Positions 52,174-62,090 are shown, counted from the stretch's first letter. The stretch: 64,000 nucleotides of DNA from Clostridia bacterium (GCA_017513095.1 JAFWDJ010000012.1:1-64000); one strand, 5' to 3'. Numbers and translations: made by a program. Notes: generated by a model from the sequence alone, not told the origin.

Positions 52174-53634
52174 ATGAAGCTTGAAAAGCTGCTTTCGGGA
52201 CTTTCGTATATAAAGGCCTTCAATCTTGATGGGGAGACCGAGATAAACAAGGTCTGCTTCGACTCGCGAAAGGTCGAAGCGGGAGACTTGTTCGTCTGCA
52301 TCGAGGGCTTCAAATCGGACGGCCATAAATACATCGCCGCAGCACGGGAGGCGGGAGCCGCGTTCTTCGTGTGCGCGCACGAGATTGGCGACGATACGCT
52401 GCCCTATATAGTATGTGAAAACACGCGCCGCGCGCTGTCCGTAATTTCGGCAAATTACTACGACAATCCCACGAAAAAATTTAAAGTAATAGGCGTTACG
52501 GGCACGAACGGCAAGACGTCCACGACGTATATGCTTAAGGCCATACTTGAAAAGGCCGGCTTTAAGGTCGGGCTTATAGGCACAAATCAGAACATGATAG
52601 GAAAAAAGGTGATACCGACGGAGCATACGACTCCCGAATCGCTCGAGCTTCAGGGACTGTTTTTTGAGATGGCAAAAGAAGGCGTTGACTTCGTCGTTAT
52701 GGAGGTCTCGTCTCATTCGCTTACGCTGAACCGCGTCGATTCGGTCGATTTTGAGGTCGGCATATTTACGAATCTCACGCAGGACCACCTCGATTTCCAT
52801 AAGGACATGGACGACTATTTTATGGCGAAGGCGAAGCTTTTTTCGCAGTCGAAGATCGCCGTTATAAACCGCGACGACGCAAGATACGACGAGCTTATGG
52901 GGATTATTAAGACGCCGGTCTATTCATATTCGATAAATCATAACGACGCGTACGCGGCGGCCAAAAATCTGCGCCAGAAGAGCTCGGGCGTCGACTACGA
53001 GCTGCTTATCGGCAACACGATAGGTCGCGTTTCGCTTAAAATTCCGGGACGCTTCTCTGTTTACAACTCGCTTGCGGCGATAACGGCGGCCGTGGCGCTC
53101 GGCTTAGACGTCGCGCTTACGCGCGAGGCGATGACCGCCTTTCGCGGCGTTGTGGGACGCGCGGAGCTCGTGCCCATTGACGCCGACTTTTCGGTGATGA
53201 TAGACTACGCGCATACGCCGGACGGCCTTGAAAACATTATAAGCACGATAAACGAATATAAAACGGGGCGGCTCATCACCTTGTTCGGCTGCGGCGGCGA
53301 CCGCGATCCCGACAAGCGCCCGAAGATGGGCAGGATAGCCGCAAATCTCTCGGATTACTGCGTTATCACGTCGGACAATCCGCGCACGGAGGACCCCGCG
53401 AAGATAATAAAGGACATAGTAAAGGGCATAAAGAAGCCTTCCTGTCCCTACAAGGTCATAGAAAACCGCAGGGAAGCGATACATTACGCGCTTTCAATAG
53501 CGAAAAAAGACGACATCGTATTGCTCGCGGGCAAGGGACACGAGCCGTATCAGATCCTTAAAACGGGAACGATACATTTCGACGAACGCGAGGTAGTCGC
53601 GGAGGAATACGCAAAAATCAAGGCTATGGAGTGA
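52174..53634 (+). CDS. murE: UDP-MurNAc-tripeptide synthetase MurE (meso-DAP type)
   Basis: A 486-residue ligase; ATG 52174 follows AGGGGGGTATGAG, preferred to the ATG overlapping the PBP stop. ATP loop GVTGTNGKTSTTYM, and EHTTPESLELQ for the substrate. DNPRTEDPAKII contains the DNPR motif of enzymes that add meso-diaminopimelate rather than lysine. The wall should therefore be meso-DAP type. Confidence 0.95.
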   Translation: MKLEKLLSGLSYIKAFNLDGETEINKVCFDSRKVEAGDLFVCIEGFKSDGHKYIAAAREAGAAFFVCAHEIGDDTLPYIVCENTRRALSVISANYYDNPTKKFKVIGVTGTNGKTSTTYMLKAILEKAGFKVGLIGTNQNMIGKKVIPTEHTTPESLELQGLFFEMAKEGVDFVVMEVSSHSLTLNRVDSVDFEVGIFTNLTQDHLDFHKDMDDYFMAKAKLFSQSKIAVINRDDARYDELMGIIKTPVYSYSINHNDAYAAAKNLRQKSSGVDYELLIGNTIGRVSLKIPGRFSVYNSLAAITAAVALGLDVALTREAMTAFRGVVGRAELVPIDADFSVMIDYAHTPDGLENIISTINEYKTGRLITLFGCGGDRDPDKRPKMGRIAANLSDYCVITSDNPRTEDPAKIIKDIVKGIKKPSCPYKVIENRREAIHYALSIAKKDDIVLLAGKGHEPYQILKTGTIHFDEREVVAEEYAKIKAME

Positions 53635-53641
53635 TGCACAA

Positions 53642-55018
53642 ATGAGAACTACCGATGCGGCCGCGCTGGCAGAGGCCTGCGCGGGCAGAGTGATAGGCTT
53701 CGGGACCGCTTCGTGCAGCCGCGTCGAAACGGACTCAAGAAAAGTAAGCCCGGGCGCACTTTTCATCGCGCTTAAAGGCGAACGCGCCGACGGGCATGAT
53801 TATATAGGAAAAGCGTTCGAGGCGGGCGCGTATATCGTGCTCTCCGAGCGGGAGACCGAGGTCCCCGAAGGACGCGCGCTCATACTCGTTAATAATACGC
53901 GCCTTGCGCTCGGCGACATTGCGCGGTGGTACCGCACGACGCTTGATATGAAGGTCGTGGGCATTACGGGCAGCGTGGGCAAGACCTCGACGAAGGAATT
54001 CGTATACGCCGTGCTTTCCGAAAAGTATAAGTGCTATAAGACCAAGCTTAATTTCAATAACGATCTCGGGCTGCCGCTTACGGTGCTTTCGATTGAGCCC
54101 GACTGCGAATGCGCCGTTTTGGAGATGGGCATGAACCATTTCGGCGAGATAGATTATCTTACGAAGATAGCGCGCCCCGATATCGCCGTGATAACGAATA
54201 TAGGAGTCGCGCATATAGAGCACCTCGGTTCGCGCGAGAACATTTTAAAGGCGAAGCTTGAAATCCTTTCCGGTCTCGCCGAAGGCGGGACCGTCGTGAT
54301 AAACGGCGACGAGCCGCTTTTATGGAACGCGCGCGGCGGTGCGCTTTCTGGGTATAAAACGTACACCTACGGCGTGAAAAATAAAGACGTTGACCTATTC
54401 GCAGACGGCGTGCGCCGCCTCGAGGACGGCATGGCGTTTTCGACAGACGGGCTTTTAAAAACAGACGTGAAAATCCTTGCGCCGGGCGCTCACAACGTGC
54501 AAAACGCCCTGTGTGCCATGTGCGTGGGTCACGCGCTCGGCCTTTCCGCGGACGAGATAAAGCGCGGACTTCTTCGCTATGAGCAGATAGAGAAGCGATT
54601 AAACTTCATAAAAAGCGGCGGTGTTGTGCTCATAGACGACACCTACAACGCAAATCCCGATTCGATGCGCGCCGCGATAAAGGTGCTTGAAAGCTCGGAA
54701 GGCGGACGAAAGATCGCCGTTTTGGGCGATATGCTCGAGCTCGGAAGCTACTCTAAAGAGGCGCATGAAATACTCGGTGCCGATTTATGCGAGGCTGGAG
54801 TCGACGCGGTGTTCTTAAAGGGCGAAAATACGAAATACACGCTTTCGCGCGTATCGGGAAAAATAAAAGACGCGTTCTTCTTTGAAAGCGACGAAGCGCT
54901 CACCGAGTCGCTTAAGAAGTACGCAAAGCCGGACGACGTAATTTTAATAAAGGGCTCGCACGGCATGAAGATGGAAAACATATTAAGACTTTGGAAGGCT
55001 GGGGAACGGGATTGTTAA
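53642..55018 (+). CDS. murF: UDP-MurNAc-tripeptide-D-Ala-D-Ala ligase MurF
   Basis: A 458-residue Mur ligase with ATP loop GITGSVGKTSTKEF near residue 107, EMGMNHFGEI, and DDTYNANPDSM. Adds D-Ala-D-Ala to the UDP-linked precursor. Its end overlaps the mraY start region. Confidence 0.95.
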   Translation: MRTTDAAALAEACAGRVIGFGTASCSRVETDSRKVSPGALFIALKGERADGHDYIGKAFEAGAYIVLSERETEVPEGRALILVNNTRLALGDIARWYRTTLDMKVVGITGSVGKTSTKEFVYAVLSEKYKCYKTKLNFNNDLGLPLTVLSIEPDCECAVLEMGMNHFGEIDYLTKIARPDIAVITNIGVAHIEHLGSRENILKAKLEILSGLAEGGTVVINGDEPLLWNARGGALSGYKTYTYGVKNKDVDLFADGVRRLEDGMAFSTDGLLKTDVKILAPGAHNVQNALCAMCVGHALGLSADEIKRGLLRYEQIEKRLNFIKSGGVVLIDDTYNANPDSMRAAIKVLESSEGGRKIAVLGDMLELGSYSKEAHEILGADLCEAGVDAVFLKGENTKYTLSRVSGKIKDAFFFESDEALTESLKKYAKPDDVILIKGSHGMKMENILRLWKAGERDC

Positions 55019-55992
55019 TCACGAATACGCTGTATTATTTTCTGGCGCTGATAATCGCCTTTGCCGTAACGGTGGCGGTCGCGCCGAAGACGATACAGTT
55101 TTTAAAAAAGCTCAAATTCGGTCAAAGCATACTTGAGATAGGCCCTAACTGGCATAAATCGAAGCAGGGCACTCCCACGATGGGCGGAGTTATGTTCATA
55201 TTGGCCGTTATAGTCGTGGCGCTCATATTCTGCCGCGACTTAAAGGTCATAATCTCGATACTTATGGCGCTGTGCTTCGGCGCGGTGGGCTTTATCGACG
55301 ACTATATAAAAGTTGTGCGAAAGCATAATCAGGGACTCAACGTAAAGCAGAAGCTCGTGCTTCAGTTCATCGTTTCCGCTGTTTATCTCTGGTCGATGAC
55401 GGCTACGGGCAATATGAGCTCCGTGATCTATATCCCGTTCGTTTCGCACGGATTTGACATAGGCTTTTTCTACTATTTGTTTTCGCTTATATTCATCGTG
55501 GGCGTTGTAAACAGCGTGAACCTCACGGACGGCATAGACGGACTCGCGGCGGGCGTTTCAACTCCCGTGTTTCTGTTTTTCGCCGTGGCCGCGATTTTGT
55601 GCGGCTCCCGCGACGCCGCGATATACGCCTGCGCTCTCGCGGGCGGATGCCTGGGCTTTTTGGTATTTAACTTCTATCCGGCGAAGGTGTTCATGGGCGA
55701 TACCGGCTCGCTCTTTTTGGGCGGCGCGGTCTGCTCGCTCGCGTATGCGCTCGATATGCCGCTTATAATAATTATTGCGGGACTCATTTATCTTATCGAG
55801 GCGCTTTCCGTAATGCTTCAGGTGGCGTATTTCAAGAGGACGAAGAAGCGCCTTTTCAAAATGAGCCCGATACATCACCACTTTGAGATGAGCGGCTGGA
55901 AGGAGACGAAGATAGTTTTCGTATTCACGGGAGTTACCGTGATCCTCTGCATAGTCGCTTATTTCGGCATTTCGGCATGGTATATGATATAA
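55012..55992 (+). CDS. mraY: Phospho-MurNAc-pentapeptide transferase MraY
   Basis: About 326 residues from TTG 55012, which follows GGGGAACGGGA; an in-frame TTG at 54991 has no ribosome site and lies inside murF. About ten membrane helices with GTPTMGGVMFI, DDYIKVV and the catalytic NLTDGIDGLA, plus SPIHHHFE near the end. It makes lipid I on undecaprenyl phosphate. In the usual order murD comes next; here ftsW follows directly. Confidence 0.95.
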   Translation: MLITNTLYYFLALIIAFAVTVAVAPKTIQFLKKLKFGQSILEIGPNWHKSKQGTPTMGGVMFILAVIVVALIFCRDLKVIISILMALCFGAVGFIDDYIKVVRKHNQGLNVKQKLVLQFIVSAVYLWSMTATGNMSSVIYIPFVSHGFDIGFFYYLFSLIFIVGVVNSVNLTDGIDGLAAGVSTPVFLFFAVAAILCGSRDAAIYACALAGGCLGFLVFNFYPAKVFMGDTGSLFLGGAVCSLAYALDMPLIIIIAGLIYLIEALSVMLQVAYFKRTKKRLFKMSPIHHHFEMSGWKETKIVFVFTGVTVILCIVAYFGISAWYMI

Positions 55993-56013
55993 ATCTTTTC
56001 CTGGAGGCAGACA

Positions 56014-57213
56014 TTGGCTAAACAGAAACAGCAGCGCGCAAAAAGAGTTGATACGAACCCGAGGGGCGCGGCCGCGCAGAAGCCGCGGTCTTCTATTGAC
56101 ATACCCTTTTTGGTGCTCGTACTTATTCTGCTCGTTTTCGGGCTTATAATGCTGTTTTCGGCAAGCTATGTTACGGCGATAGACAAAACGGGCGACATGT
56201 ATTATTACTTCAGAAGACAGATAACGTGGGCGGCGATTGGACTCGGCGTTATGTTCCTTGTAATGATAATAAAAATGTCGACGATTAAAAAGCTTGTGCC
56301 GCTCATAATGGTCTTAAACCTCGGCCTGCTCGCGGCTACGCTCGTTATGGGCCGCGTAGGCGGCGGCGCGCAGCGCTGGCTTATGATAGGCGGCATACGC
56401 TTTCAGCCCTCGGAGATAACGAAGATAGCCATAGTGCTGTTTTTCGCGTATTACATTTCAAGGCATTATAAGGCGATAACAGACCCCGTCTCGCCGCGAA
56501 AGAGCCCGGCGGCGCGCTTTCTCATACCGAGAAGAGAAATACTCGTCCTGCTTTTCATGCTGGCTTTGAACGCGGGACTCGTCATTTTGGAGCCGCACTA
56601 TTCGGGCGCTATAATACTCGTGGTCGTGGGAATTATCATACTGTTCGCCGCGGGAGTACCGTTTCACTGGTTCGTAAAGCTTGCGGTCGTTTTAGCGACG
56701 GCCGCCGCCGTCTTATTGACTTTCGGACACAACTACGTACAAAGGCGATGGAACTCGTATCTCGACCCGTTCGCCGATATGCGCGGCGACTCGTGGCAGA
56801 TAGTCCAGTCGCTTTACGCGATAGGCTCGGGCGGCCTTCTCGGCGTGGGGCTCGGCAACAGCGTGCAAAAGCACCTGTATCTGCCGGAGCCGCAGAACGA
56901 CTTTATATTCGCCATAGTCTGCGAGGAGCTGGGCGTTGTGGGCGCGATACTCGTTATCGTGCTTTTCGCGCTGCTTATATGGCGCGGCTTTTCCATTGCG
57001 CTTAAATCAAACGACGTATTCCACCGCCTGACGGTAATAGGCATAATGACGCTCGTTTCGGTGCAGTTCATTCTCAATATCGCCGTTGTAACGCACCTTG
57101 TCCCCGTAACGGGCATTTCGCTGCCGTTCTTCTCGTACGGCGGCACGGCGCTTCTCATTCTGCTTGCGGAGATGGGGCTCGTATTGAATATTTCGAGATA
57201 TTCGGTAAAATGA
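56014..57213 (+). CDS. ftsW: FtsW/SpoVE-type septal peptidoglycan polymerase
   Basis: A 399-residue SEDS protein from TTG 56014 after TGGAGG. A basic 28-residue cytoplasmic start precedes ten membrane helices. Family motifs: RFQPSEITKIAIVLF, the extracellular loop RRWNSYLDPFADMRGDSWQI, and GISLPFFSYGGTALL. It polymerises lipid II at the septum with the class B PBP. Confidence 0.94.
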   Translation: MAKQKQQRAKRVDTNPRGAAAQKPRSSIDIPFLVLVLILLVFGLIMLFSASYVTAIDKTGDMYYYFRRQITWAAIGLGVMFLVMIIKMSTIKKLVPLIMVLNLGLLAATLVMGRVGGGAQRWLMIGGIRFQPSEITKIAIVLFFAYYISRHYKAITDPVSPRKSPAARFLIPRREILVLLFMLALNAGLVILEPHYSGAIILVVVGIIILFAAGVPFHWFVKLAVVLATAAAVLLTFGHNYVQRRWNSYLDPFADMRGDSWQIVQSLYAIGSGGLLGVGLGNSVQKHLYLPEPQNDFIFAIVCEELGVVGAILVIVLFALLIWRGFSIALKSNDVFHRLTVIGIMTLVSVQFILNIAVVTHLVPVTGISLPFFSYGGTALLILLAEMGLVLNISRYSVK

Positions 57214-57274
57214 GGCGGCATTGCCGCCCTTTTTCGGCATATAATCATGTATACATCTTGGGGGAGACTGTTTT

Positions 57275-58381
57275 ATGAAGGTACTTATGGCGGGAGGCGG
57301 CACGGCGGGGCATATAAATCCCGCGATAGCCATAGCAAAGCACATACGTTCAAAGCATCCCGACGCCGAAATAAGATTTGTGGGCACCCACCGCGGCATG
57401 GAGGAGGATCTCGTACCAAAAGAGGGCTTTCGTATAGATTTTATCGATATCAGGGGCTTTAAAAGAAAGCTTACGCTTTACAACGTGGGCTCCGTCAAGG
57501 CCGTTTTCACGTCTCAGCGCGAGGCCGCAGAGCTTTTAGACGATTTCGGGCCCGACGTAGTCATCGGCACAGGCGGATACGTAAGCTGGCCCGTGCTTCA
57601 TATGGCGGCGAAGCGCGGCATACCCACGGCGATACATGAGCAGAACGCCTTTCCCGGCCTTACCACGCGCCTTTTATCAAAAGAGGTCGACGTTGTGATG
57701 ATAAGCTTCGACGCGGTGCGCCCGAAGCTTAAAAAATGCAGGCGTATCGTGCTTACGGGCAACCCCATACGCGAGGAGATAATATTTACCTCGTCCGCGC
57801 GCGCGAAGGAGGAGCTCGGCATGACCGACAAGCCGATACTTTTATCGTTCGCGGGGAGTCTGGGAGCGCGCGTTATGAACGAGAATTTCATCTCATTTAT
57901 CACAAAGACGTGCGCCGACAGAAAATTCTATCACATACACGCGACGGGCACGCGCGGGTATCTCTGGGTGCCCGACAAGCTTAAAGAGGCCGGCTTTTCG
58001 GCCGAGGAATATCCTGACGTACAGGTCAGGGAATATATCTACAACATGCCGCAGCTTTTGGCGGCGGCCGACGTAGTCGTATGCCGCGCGGGAGCGATAA
58101 CGCTCTCGGAGATAGCGGCGCAGGGCAAGTGCGCCGTTTTGGTGCCCTCGCCCAACGTGACTAACGATCATCAGAATTACAACGCGCGCGCGTTTTCCGA
58201 TATAGGCGCGGCGAAGATAATAAACGAATCAGACCTTTCGGGCGACCTTTTAAAGCGCGAGATATACGCGCTTTTAGATGCCCCCGAGAAGCGGCTCGAG
58301 ATGGGGCGGCGCGCGCAGTCGCTTGCCGTGCTCGACTCTAACGAGCGCATATACGAGACGATAAAGTCGATACTCAAATAA
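57275..58381 (+). CDS. murG: UDP-GlcNAc:lipid I N-acetylglucosaminyltransferase MurG
   Basis: A 368-residue GT-B enzyme behind GGGGAG. Start MAGGGTAGHINPAIAIA and donor-site AGAITLSEIAAQGKCAVLVP are diagnostic. Converts lipid I to lipid II on the inner membrane face. Confidence 0.95.
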   Translation: MKVLMAGGGTAGHINPAIAIAKHIRSKHPDAEIRFVGTHRGMEEDLVPKEGFRIDFIDIRGFKRKLTLYNVGSVKAVFTSQREAAELLDDFGPDVVIGTGGYVSWPVLHMAAKRGIPTAIHEQNAFPGLTTRLLSKEVDVVMISFDAVRPKLKKCRRIVLTGNPIREEIIFTSSARAKEELGMTDKPILLSFAGSLGARVMNENFISFITKTCADRKFYHIHATGTRGYLWVPDKLKEAGFSAEEYPDVQVREYIYNMPQLLAAADVVVCRAGAITLSEIAAQGKCAVLVPSPNVTNDHQNYNARAFSDIGAAKIINESDLSGDLLKREIYALLDAPEKRLEMGRRAQSLAVLDSNERIYETIKSILK

Positions 58382-58423
58382 GATAAAAGCCGCCTTTTCA
58401 CAAAGGCATTCTCATACGCATAG

Positions 58424-58454
58424 AATGTATTACCTGTGAAAGGAGTAATACATT
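58424..58454 (+). promoter_or_regulatory. Hairpin enclosing the murA ribosome-binding site
   Basis: AATGTATTAC (58424-58433) and GTAATACATT (58445-58454) form a perfect 10-bp stem. The 11-base loop CTGTGAAAGGA holds most of the Shine-Dalgarno, and the murA ATG is the next base after the stem. Confidence 0.7.
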
Positions 58455-59717
58455 ATGGAGAACGCTTCGTTTATTATAGAGGGCGGCAGAAGGCTTTCCG
58501 GCGAAATTGAAATTCAGGGCGCGAAGAACAGCGTGCTGCCGATACTTGCGGCGGCGGTGCTCTGCGAGGGAAAATGCGTCATACATAAATGCCCGCGTCT
58601 TTCGGACGTGGATTCGGCAGTCGCCATACTTGAGCATCTTGGCTGTAAGGTAAATAGACTTGACACTTCCGTCGAGGTCGACGCCTCCGTAATCGAACGC
58701 TCTCATATCCCGGCGCGGCTCATGCGGCGGATGCGCTCCTCCGTGATATTTTTGGGTGCGCTTTTGGGGCGTACGGGCGAGGCTGATGCGGCGTATCCCG
58801 GCGGCTGCGAGCTCGGTCCGAGACCGATAGACCTTCACCTCGGCGCGCTTTCGCAGATGGGAGCCGTGATAACCGAGGAATACGGCCATATAATCTGCAA
58901 AAGCGGCGCGGCGAAGGAGACGTGCATAGACCTTTCTTTCCCGTCCGTCGGCGCAACGGAAAATATAATGCTCTTTGCGGCGCGCGGCAGGGCGCGCGTG
59001 ACGATAATAAACGCGGCGAGAGAGCCCGAGATCGCCGATTTGGGCGAATTCTTAAATAAAGCGGGCGCCCGTGTGCGCGGTGCGGGCACGGGAGTTATAA
59101 CGATTGAGGGAAGCCTCCGCCTTTCGGGCTGTGAGCATACGGTGATATCCGACAGGATAGCCGCGGCAACGTATATGTGCGCGGCGGCGGCCACGGGCGG
59201 TGAGATTACGATAAACGGCGCGGACCCTGCGCACCTGGGGAGCATTGCGGCGGCGATGAAGCAGTCGGGCTGCAGGATAGCCTTGGGCGAACGCGCGGTT
59301 TCGATTGAGGCTCCGAAGGAGATACGCCCCGTAAAGCTTATACGCACGATGCCGTACCCCGGCTTTCCCACGGATGCGCAGGCCATACTTATGGCGTACC
59401 TTACGCGGGCGCGCGGCGTGAGCGTATTTATCGAAAACATATTCGAAAGCCGATACCGTCATGCCGACGAGCTTGTATCAATGGGCGCAGACATTTCCGT
59501 AAACGGCAGGGTGTGCGTCGTTTCGGGAGTGGGAGAGCTTACGGGCGCGCGCGTTCGGGCGTGCGACCTTCGGGGAGGCGCGGCGCTTGCCGTGGCGGCG
59601 CTTTCGGCGCGCGGCACGAGCGAAATTTACAATATAAGCCATATCGAACGCGGCTACGAACGCTTCGATGAGGTGCTTTCGTCGCTCGGTGCGCAAATAA
59701 TGCGGAAAAAAATATAA
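58455..59717 (+). CDS. murA: UDP-GlcNAc 1-carboxyvinyltransferase MurA
   Basis: A 420-residue EPSP-synthase-fold enzyme. Features: IQGAKNSVLPILAAAVL; GGCELGPRPIDLHL, which lies in the region of the fosfomycin-reactive cysteine loop; and GFPTDAQAILMAYL. First committed step of peptidoglycan synthesis. Ribosome site lies in a hairpin loop. Confidence 0.95.
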   Translation: MENASFIIEGGRRLSGEIEIQGAKNSVLPILAAAVLCEGKCVIHKCPRLSDVDSAVAILEHLGCKVNRLDTSVEVDASVIERSHIPARLMRRMRSSVIFLGALLGRTGEADAAYPGGCELGPRPIDLHLGALSQMGAVITEEYGHIICKSGAAKETCIDLSFPSVGATENIMLFAARGRARVTIINAAREPEIADLGEFLNKAGARVRGAGTGVITIEGSLRLSGCEHTVISDRIAAATYMCAAAATGGEITINGADPAHLGSIAAAMKQSGCRIALGERAVSIEAPKEIRPVKLIRTMPYPGFPTDAQAILMAYLTRARGVSVFIENIFESRYRHADELVSMGADISVNGRVCVVSGVGELTGARVRACDLRGGAALAVAALSARGTSEIYNISHIERGYERFDEVLSSLGAQIMRKKI

Positions 59718-59834
59718 AAAAGTTATGTATAGTATATTTATGAGAGAAGAAAAGTGTGATACAATAGATTAAAATATAATAATTTCACGCATTGGAATAT
59801 AAAACGCTTAGTTATAAACTTGGCGGAGGTTAAA

Positions 59835-60695
59835 ATGGCTACTGTCAACAGCCCGAAAATGAGGCGTATAGATAAAAAGCGGAAGAAAGAAAGAGAAAAG
59901 CAGCTAAACAAACGAAATAAGCTGGCAAAAAAACGCCAGAAACAGATATATAAAAGAAAACACAGAAAACAAAGAGCAAAGCGCAGAAGATTTGTCATAA
60001 TCCTTGCGGCCGTATTCGTCGCCGTTATTATAGTGCTTTCAAATACGGTGCTTTTCCTTCTGGACGGCATCGACGTCGTCGGAAACGAGATTTATGCCGA
60101 CGAGGACATAACCGCCCTTATGGAGGTGTCGCCGGGCGACAATCTTTTCAGGATAGATACGGATACCGAGGCGCAGCGAGTCGCCGCGAATCTGCCGTAT
60201 ATTGCCGACATAAAGGTGCTGCGAAGATTTCCGAACAAGCTTCTTGTGAAGGTCGAGGAGGAGAAGATAGCTTACAAGATAAGCACGAACGGCGCGACGG
60301 GCATAGTTTTAAACCGCGACGGCAAGGTGCTTGAGCGCACCGACTATCTGCCGGCGTACGACTATACCGAGGTCGTGGGCGTTACAGTGACGGAATTTGA
60401 GGTGGGAAAGCCGCTTGATCCCGCGACCGACGACGGCAAGATAGGCATCGTGGACGACATAATGCGCTATATCGACGAGAACGGCATACTCGACATACGC
60501 TTTGTGGACATAAAGGACAAGTTCGATATAAGGCTTAATTACAATTTTCAGATAAGGATATACTTGGGCGAGCCGAGCGAGCTTGAGGACAAGATAATAA
60601 TGCTCGGCGGCGTGCTTGAACGCCTAAACGGCAGGGAGAGCGGCACGCTCGATATACGAAGCACCACGACGGCGTATTTCAATCCGGTGAACTGA
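59835..60695 (+). CDS. ftsQ: FtsQ/DivIB division protein with POTRA domain
   Basis: A 286-residue single-pass protein; ATG 59835 follows GGCGGAGG, preferred over TTG 59820. The first 52 residues are extremely Lys/Arg-rich (RRIDKKRKKEREKQ, RKHRKQRAKRRR). A membrane helix covers about 53-75. A POTRA domain (VVGNEIYADEDITALMEVSPG) follows, then the beta domain. It works with FtsL in the divisome. A 306-base gap with a promoter follows. Confidence 0.9.
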   Translation: MATVNSPKMRRIDKKRKKEREKQLNKRNKLAKKRQKQIYKRKHRKQRAKRRRFVIILAAVFVAVIIVLSNTVLFLLDGIDVVGNEIYADEDITALMEVSPGDNLFRIDTDTEAQRVAANLPYIADIKVLRRFPNKLLVKVEEEKIAYKISTNGATGIVLNRDGKVLERTDYLPAYDYTEVVGVTVTEFEVGKPLDPATDDGKIGIVDDIMRYIDENGILDIRFVDIKDKFDIRLNYNFQIRIYLGEPSELEDKIIMLGGVLERLNGRESGTLDIRSTTTAYFNPVN

Positions 60696-61001
60696 CAGTC
60701 CCCAAAAACGCCGTTTTGCGATTTTCGTATTTCAAACAACCACGCATGTTTATGCAAAAAAGCCGATTTTGCCCAAAAAACGGCCAAAAATTTGTGATTT
60801 GCTTAAATAATAGCGTAAAATATTATGGAAATACGAATATACTTATTGAAATATTATAATAATCGCGGTACAATGAAGTGTGTAACAATTTGCAGACGGG
60901 AAAATCCTATGCAAATTGCGGTATATAAGCAAATATAAATGCGTTCTTTCGTCCGTTCGGGCAGAGACGTCAGATAATATTGGAAGGGGGTCCATTTTAA
61001 T
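60696..61001 (+). other. AT-rich intergenic region upstream of tandem ftsZ genes
   Basis: No coding potential is seen. It contains an inverted pair built on CGTATTTC (near 60727) and GAAATACG (near 60829), A-rich imperfect repeats around 60755-60790, and one good promoter (60846-60874). The leader of about 120 bases ends in the GGAAGGGGG ribosome site of ftsZ. Confidence 0.6.
60846..60874 (+). promoter_or_regulatory. Promoter of tandem ftsZ genes
   Basis: TTGAAA (60846-60851) and TACAAT (60869-60874) are spaced by 17 bases. It gives the ftsZ pair an expression route independent of the upstream dcw genes. Confidence 0.78.
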
Positions 61002-62090
61002 ATGCCCTTTGAGACGCAGAATGAAATGGATAATGTTGTTGATATCAAGGTCATAGGTGTGGGCGGAGGCGGCGGAAACGCCATCGACAGAATGCTTAAG
61101 GCAAACGTTCAGGGAATCGATCTTATTGCGGTTAATACGGATAAACAGGTGCTTTTAAAAACGTCCAAGGCGCCCAAGAAGCTCATAATAGGCGAAAAGC
61201 TTACGAGAGGGCTCGGCGCCGGCGGCGTGGCCGAAAGAGGACAGAAGGCGGCCGAGGAAAGCAAGGATGAGATACGCGCACTTCTTTCGGGCGCGGACAT
61301 GGTGTTCATCACCGCCGGCATGGGCGGAGGCACCGGCACGGGCGCCGCTCCCGTTATCGCGGCGATAGCTCAGCAGATGGGCATACTTACGGTAGGCATA
61401 GTTACGAAGCCCTTCAACTTTGAAGGAAAGAAGAGAATTACCCAGGCTCAGGAGGGTATCGAGCGTCTTAAGGAGAACGTGGACGCGCTCATCGTTATCC
61501 CCAACGAGAGATTAAAGCTCGTAACGGAGCAGAAGATAACGATGGCAAACGCCTTCATGATCGCGGACGACGTGCTGCGTCAGGCGCTTCAGAGCATATC
61601 AGACCTCATTCAGACCGAGGCTGTGATAAATCTCGACTTTGCCGACGTTACCACCGTTTTAAAGGACGCGGGCTACGCTCATATGGGCATGGGACGCGCG
61701 ACCGGCAAGGACAAGGCCGAGGAAGCGGCGAAGAACGCGATAGCAAGCCCGCTTCTCGAGACGAGCATCAACGGCGCGAAGAGCGTTATCATAAACTTCA
61801 CGAGCTCGCCCGATATAGAGCTTGCGGAAATAGAGCTTGCGTCTTCGATGGTGCAGAAGTCGGCTCATCCCGACGCGAACATCATCTTCGGCGTGGCGTT
61901 CGACGAGTCGCTTGAGGACGAAATGTGCGTGACGGTCATCGCCACCGGCTTTGAAGATACCGACGGCGATTCCATAAGCCGCGACCCCGCGGCACAGAAC
62001 ATACTCGCGGGTCTCGGAAGCCAGAAAAAGCCCAAGGACAGCGGCGTTGACGACAGTTATTTCGGAGACATTGAGAAGTTATTCAAGTAA
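61002..62090 (+). CDS. ftsZ: Cell division protein FtsZ, first copy
   Basis: A 362-residue tubulin-like GTPase. GTP-binding IGVGGGGGNAIDRM and GGGTGTGAAP are intact, and the T7 catalytic loop NLDFADV is present, so it should polymerise. The segment SDLIQTEAVINLDF replaces the more usual SDLI..PG.INLDF. The tail after IATGF is only about 45 residues and ends DDSYFGDIEKLFK instead of the DIPxFLR-type peptide. The second copy starts 33 bases later. Confidence 0.95.
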   Translation: MPFETQNEMDNVVDIKVIGVGGGGGNAIDRMLKANVQGIDLIAVNTDKQVLLKTSKAPKKLIIGEKLTRGLGAGGVAERGQKAAEESKDEIRALLSGADMVFITAGMGGGTGTGAAPVIAAIAQQMGILTVGIVTKPFNFEGKKRITQAQEGIERLKENVDALIVIPNERLKLVTEQKITMANAFMIADDVLRQALQSISDLIQTEAVINLDFADVTTVLKDAGYAHMGMGRATGKDKAEEAAKNAIASPLLETSINGAKSVIINFTSSPDIELAEIELASSMVQKSAHPDANIIFGVAFDESLEDEMCVTVIATGFEDTDGDSISRDPAAQNILAGLGSQKKPKDSGVDDSYFGDIEKLFK

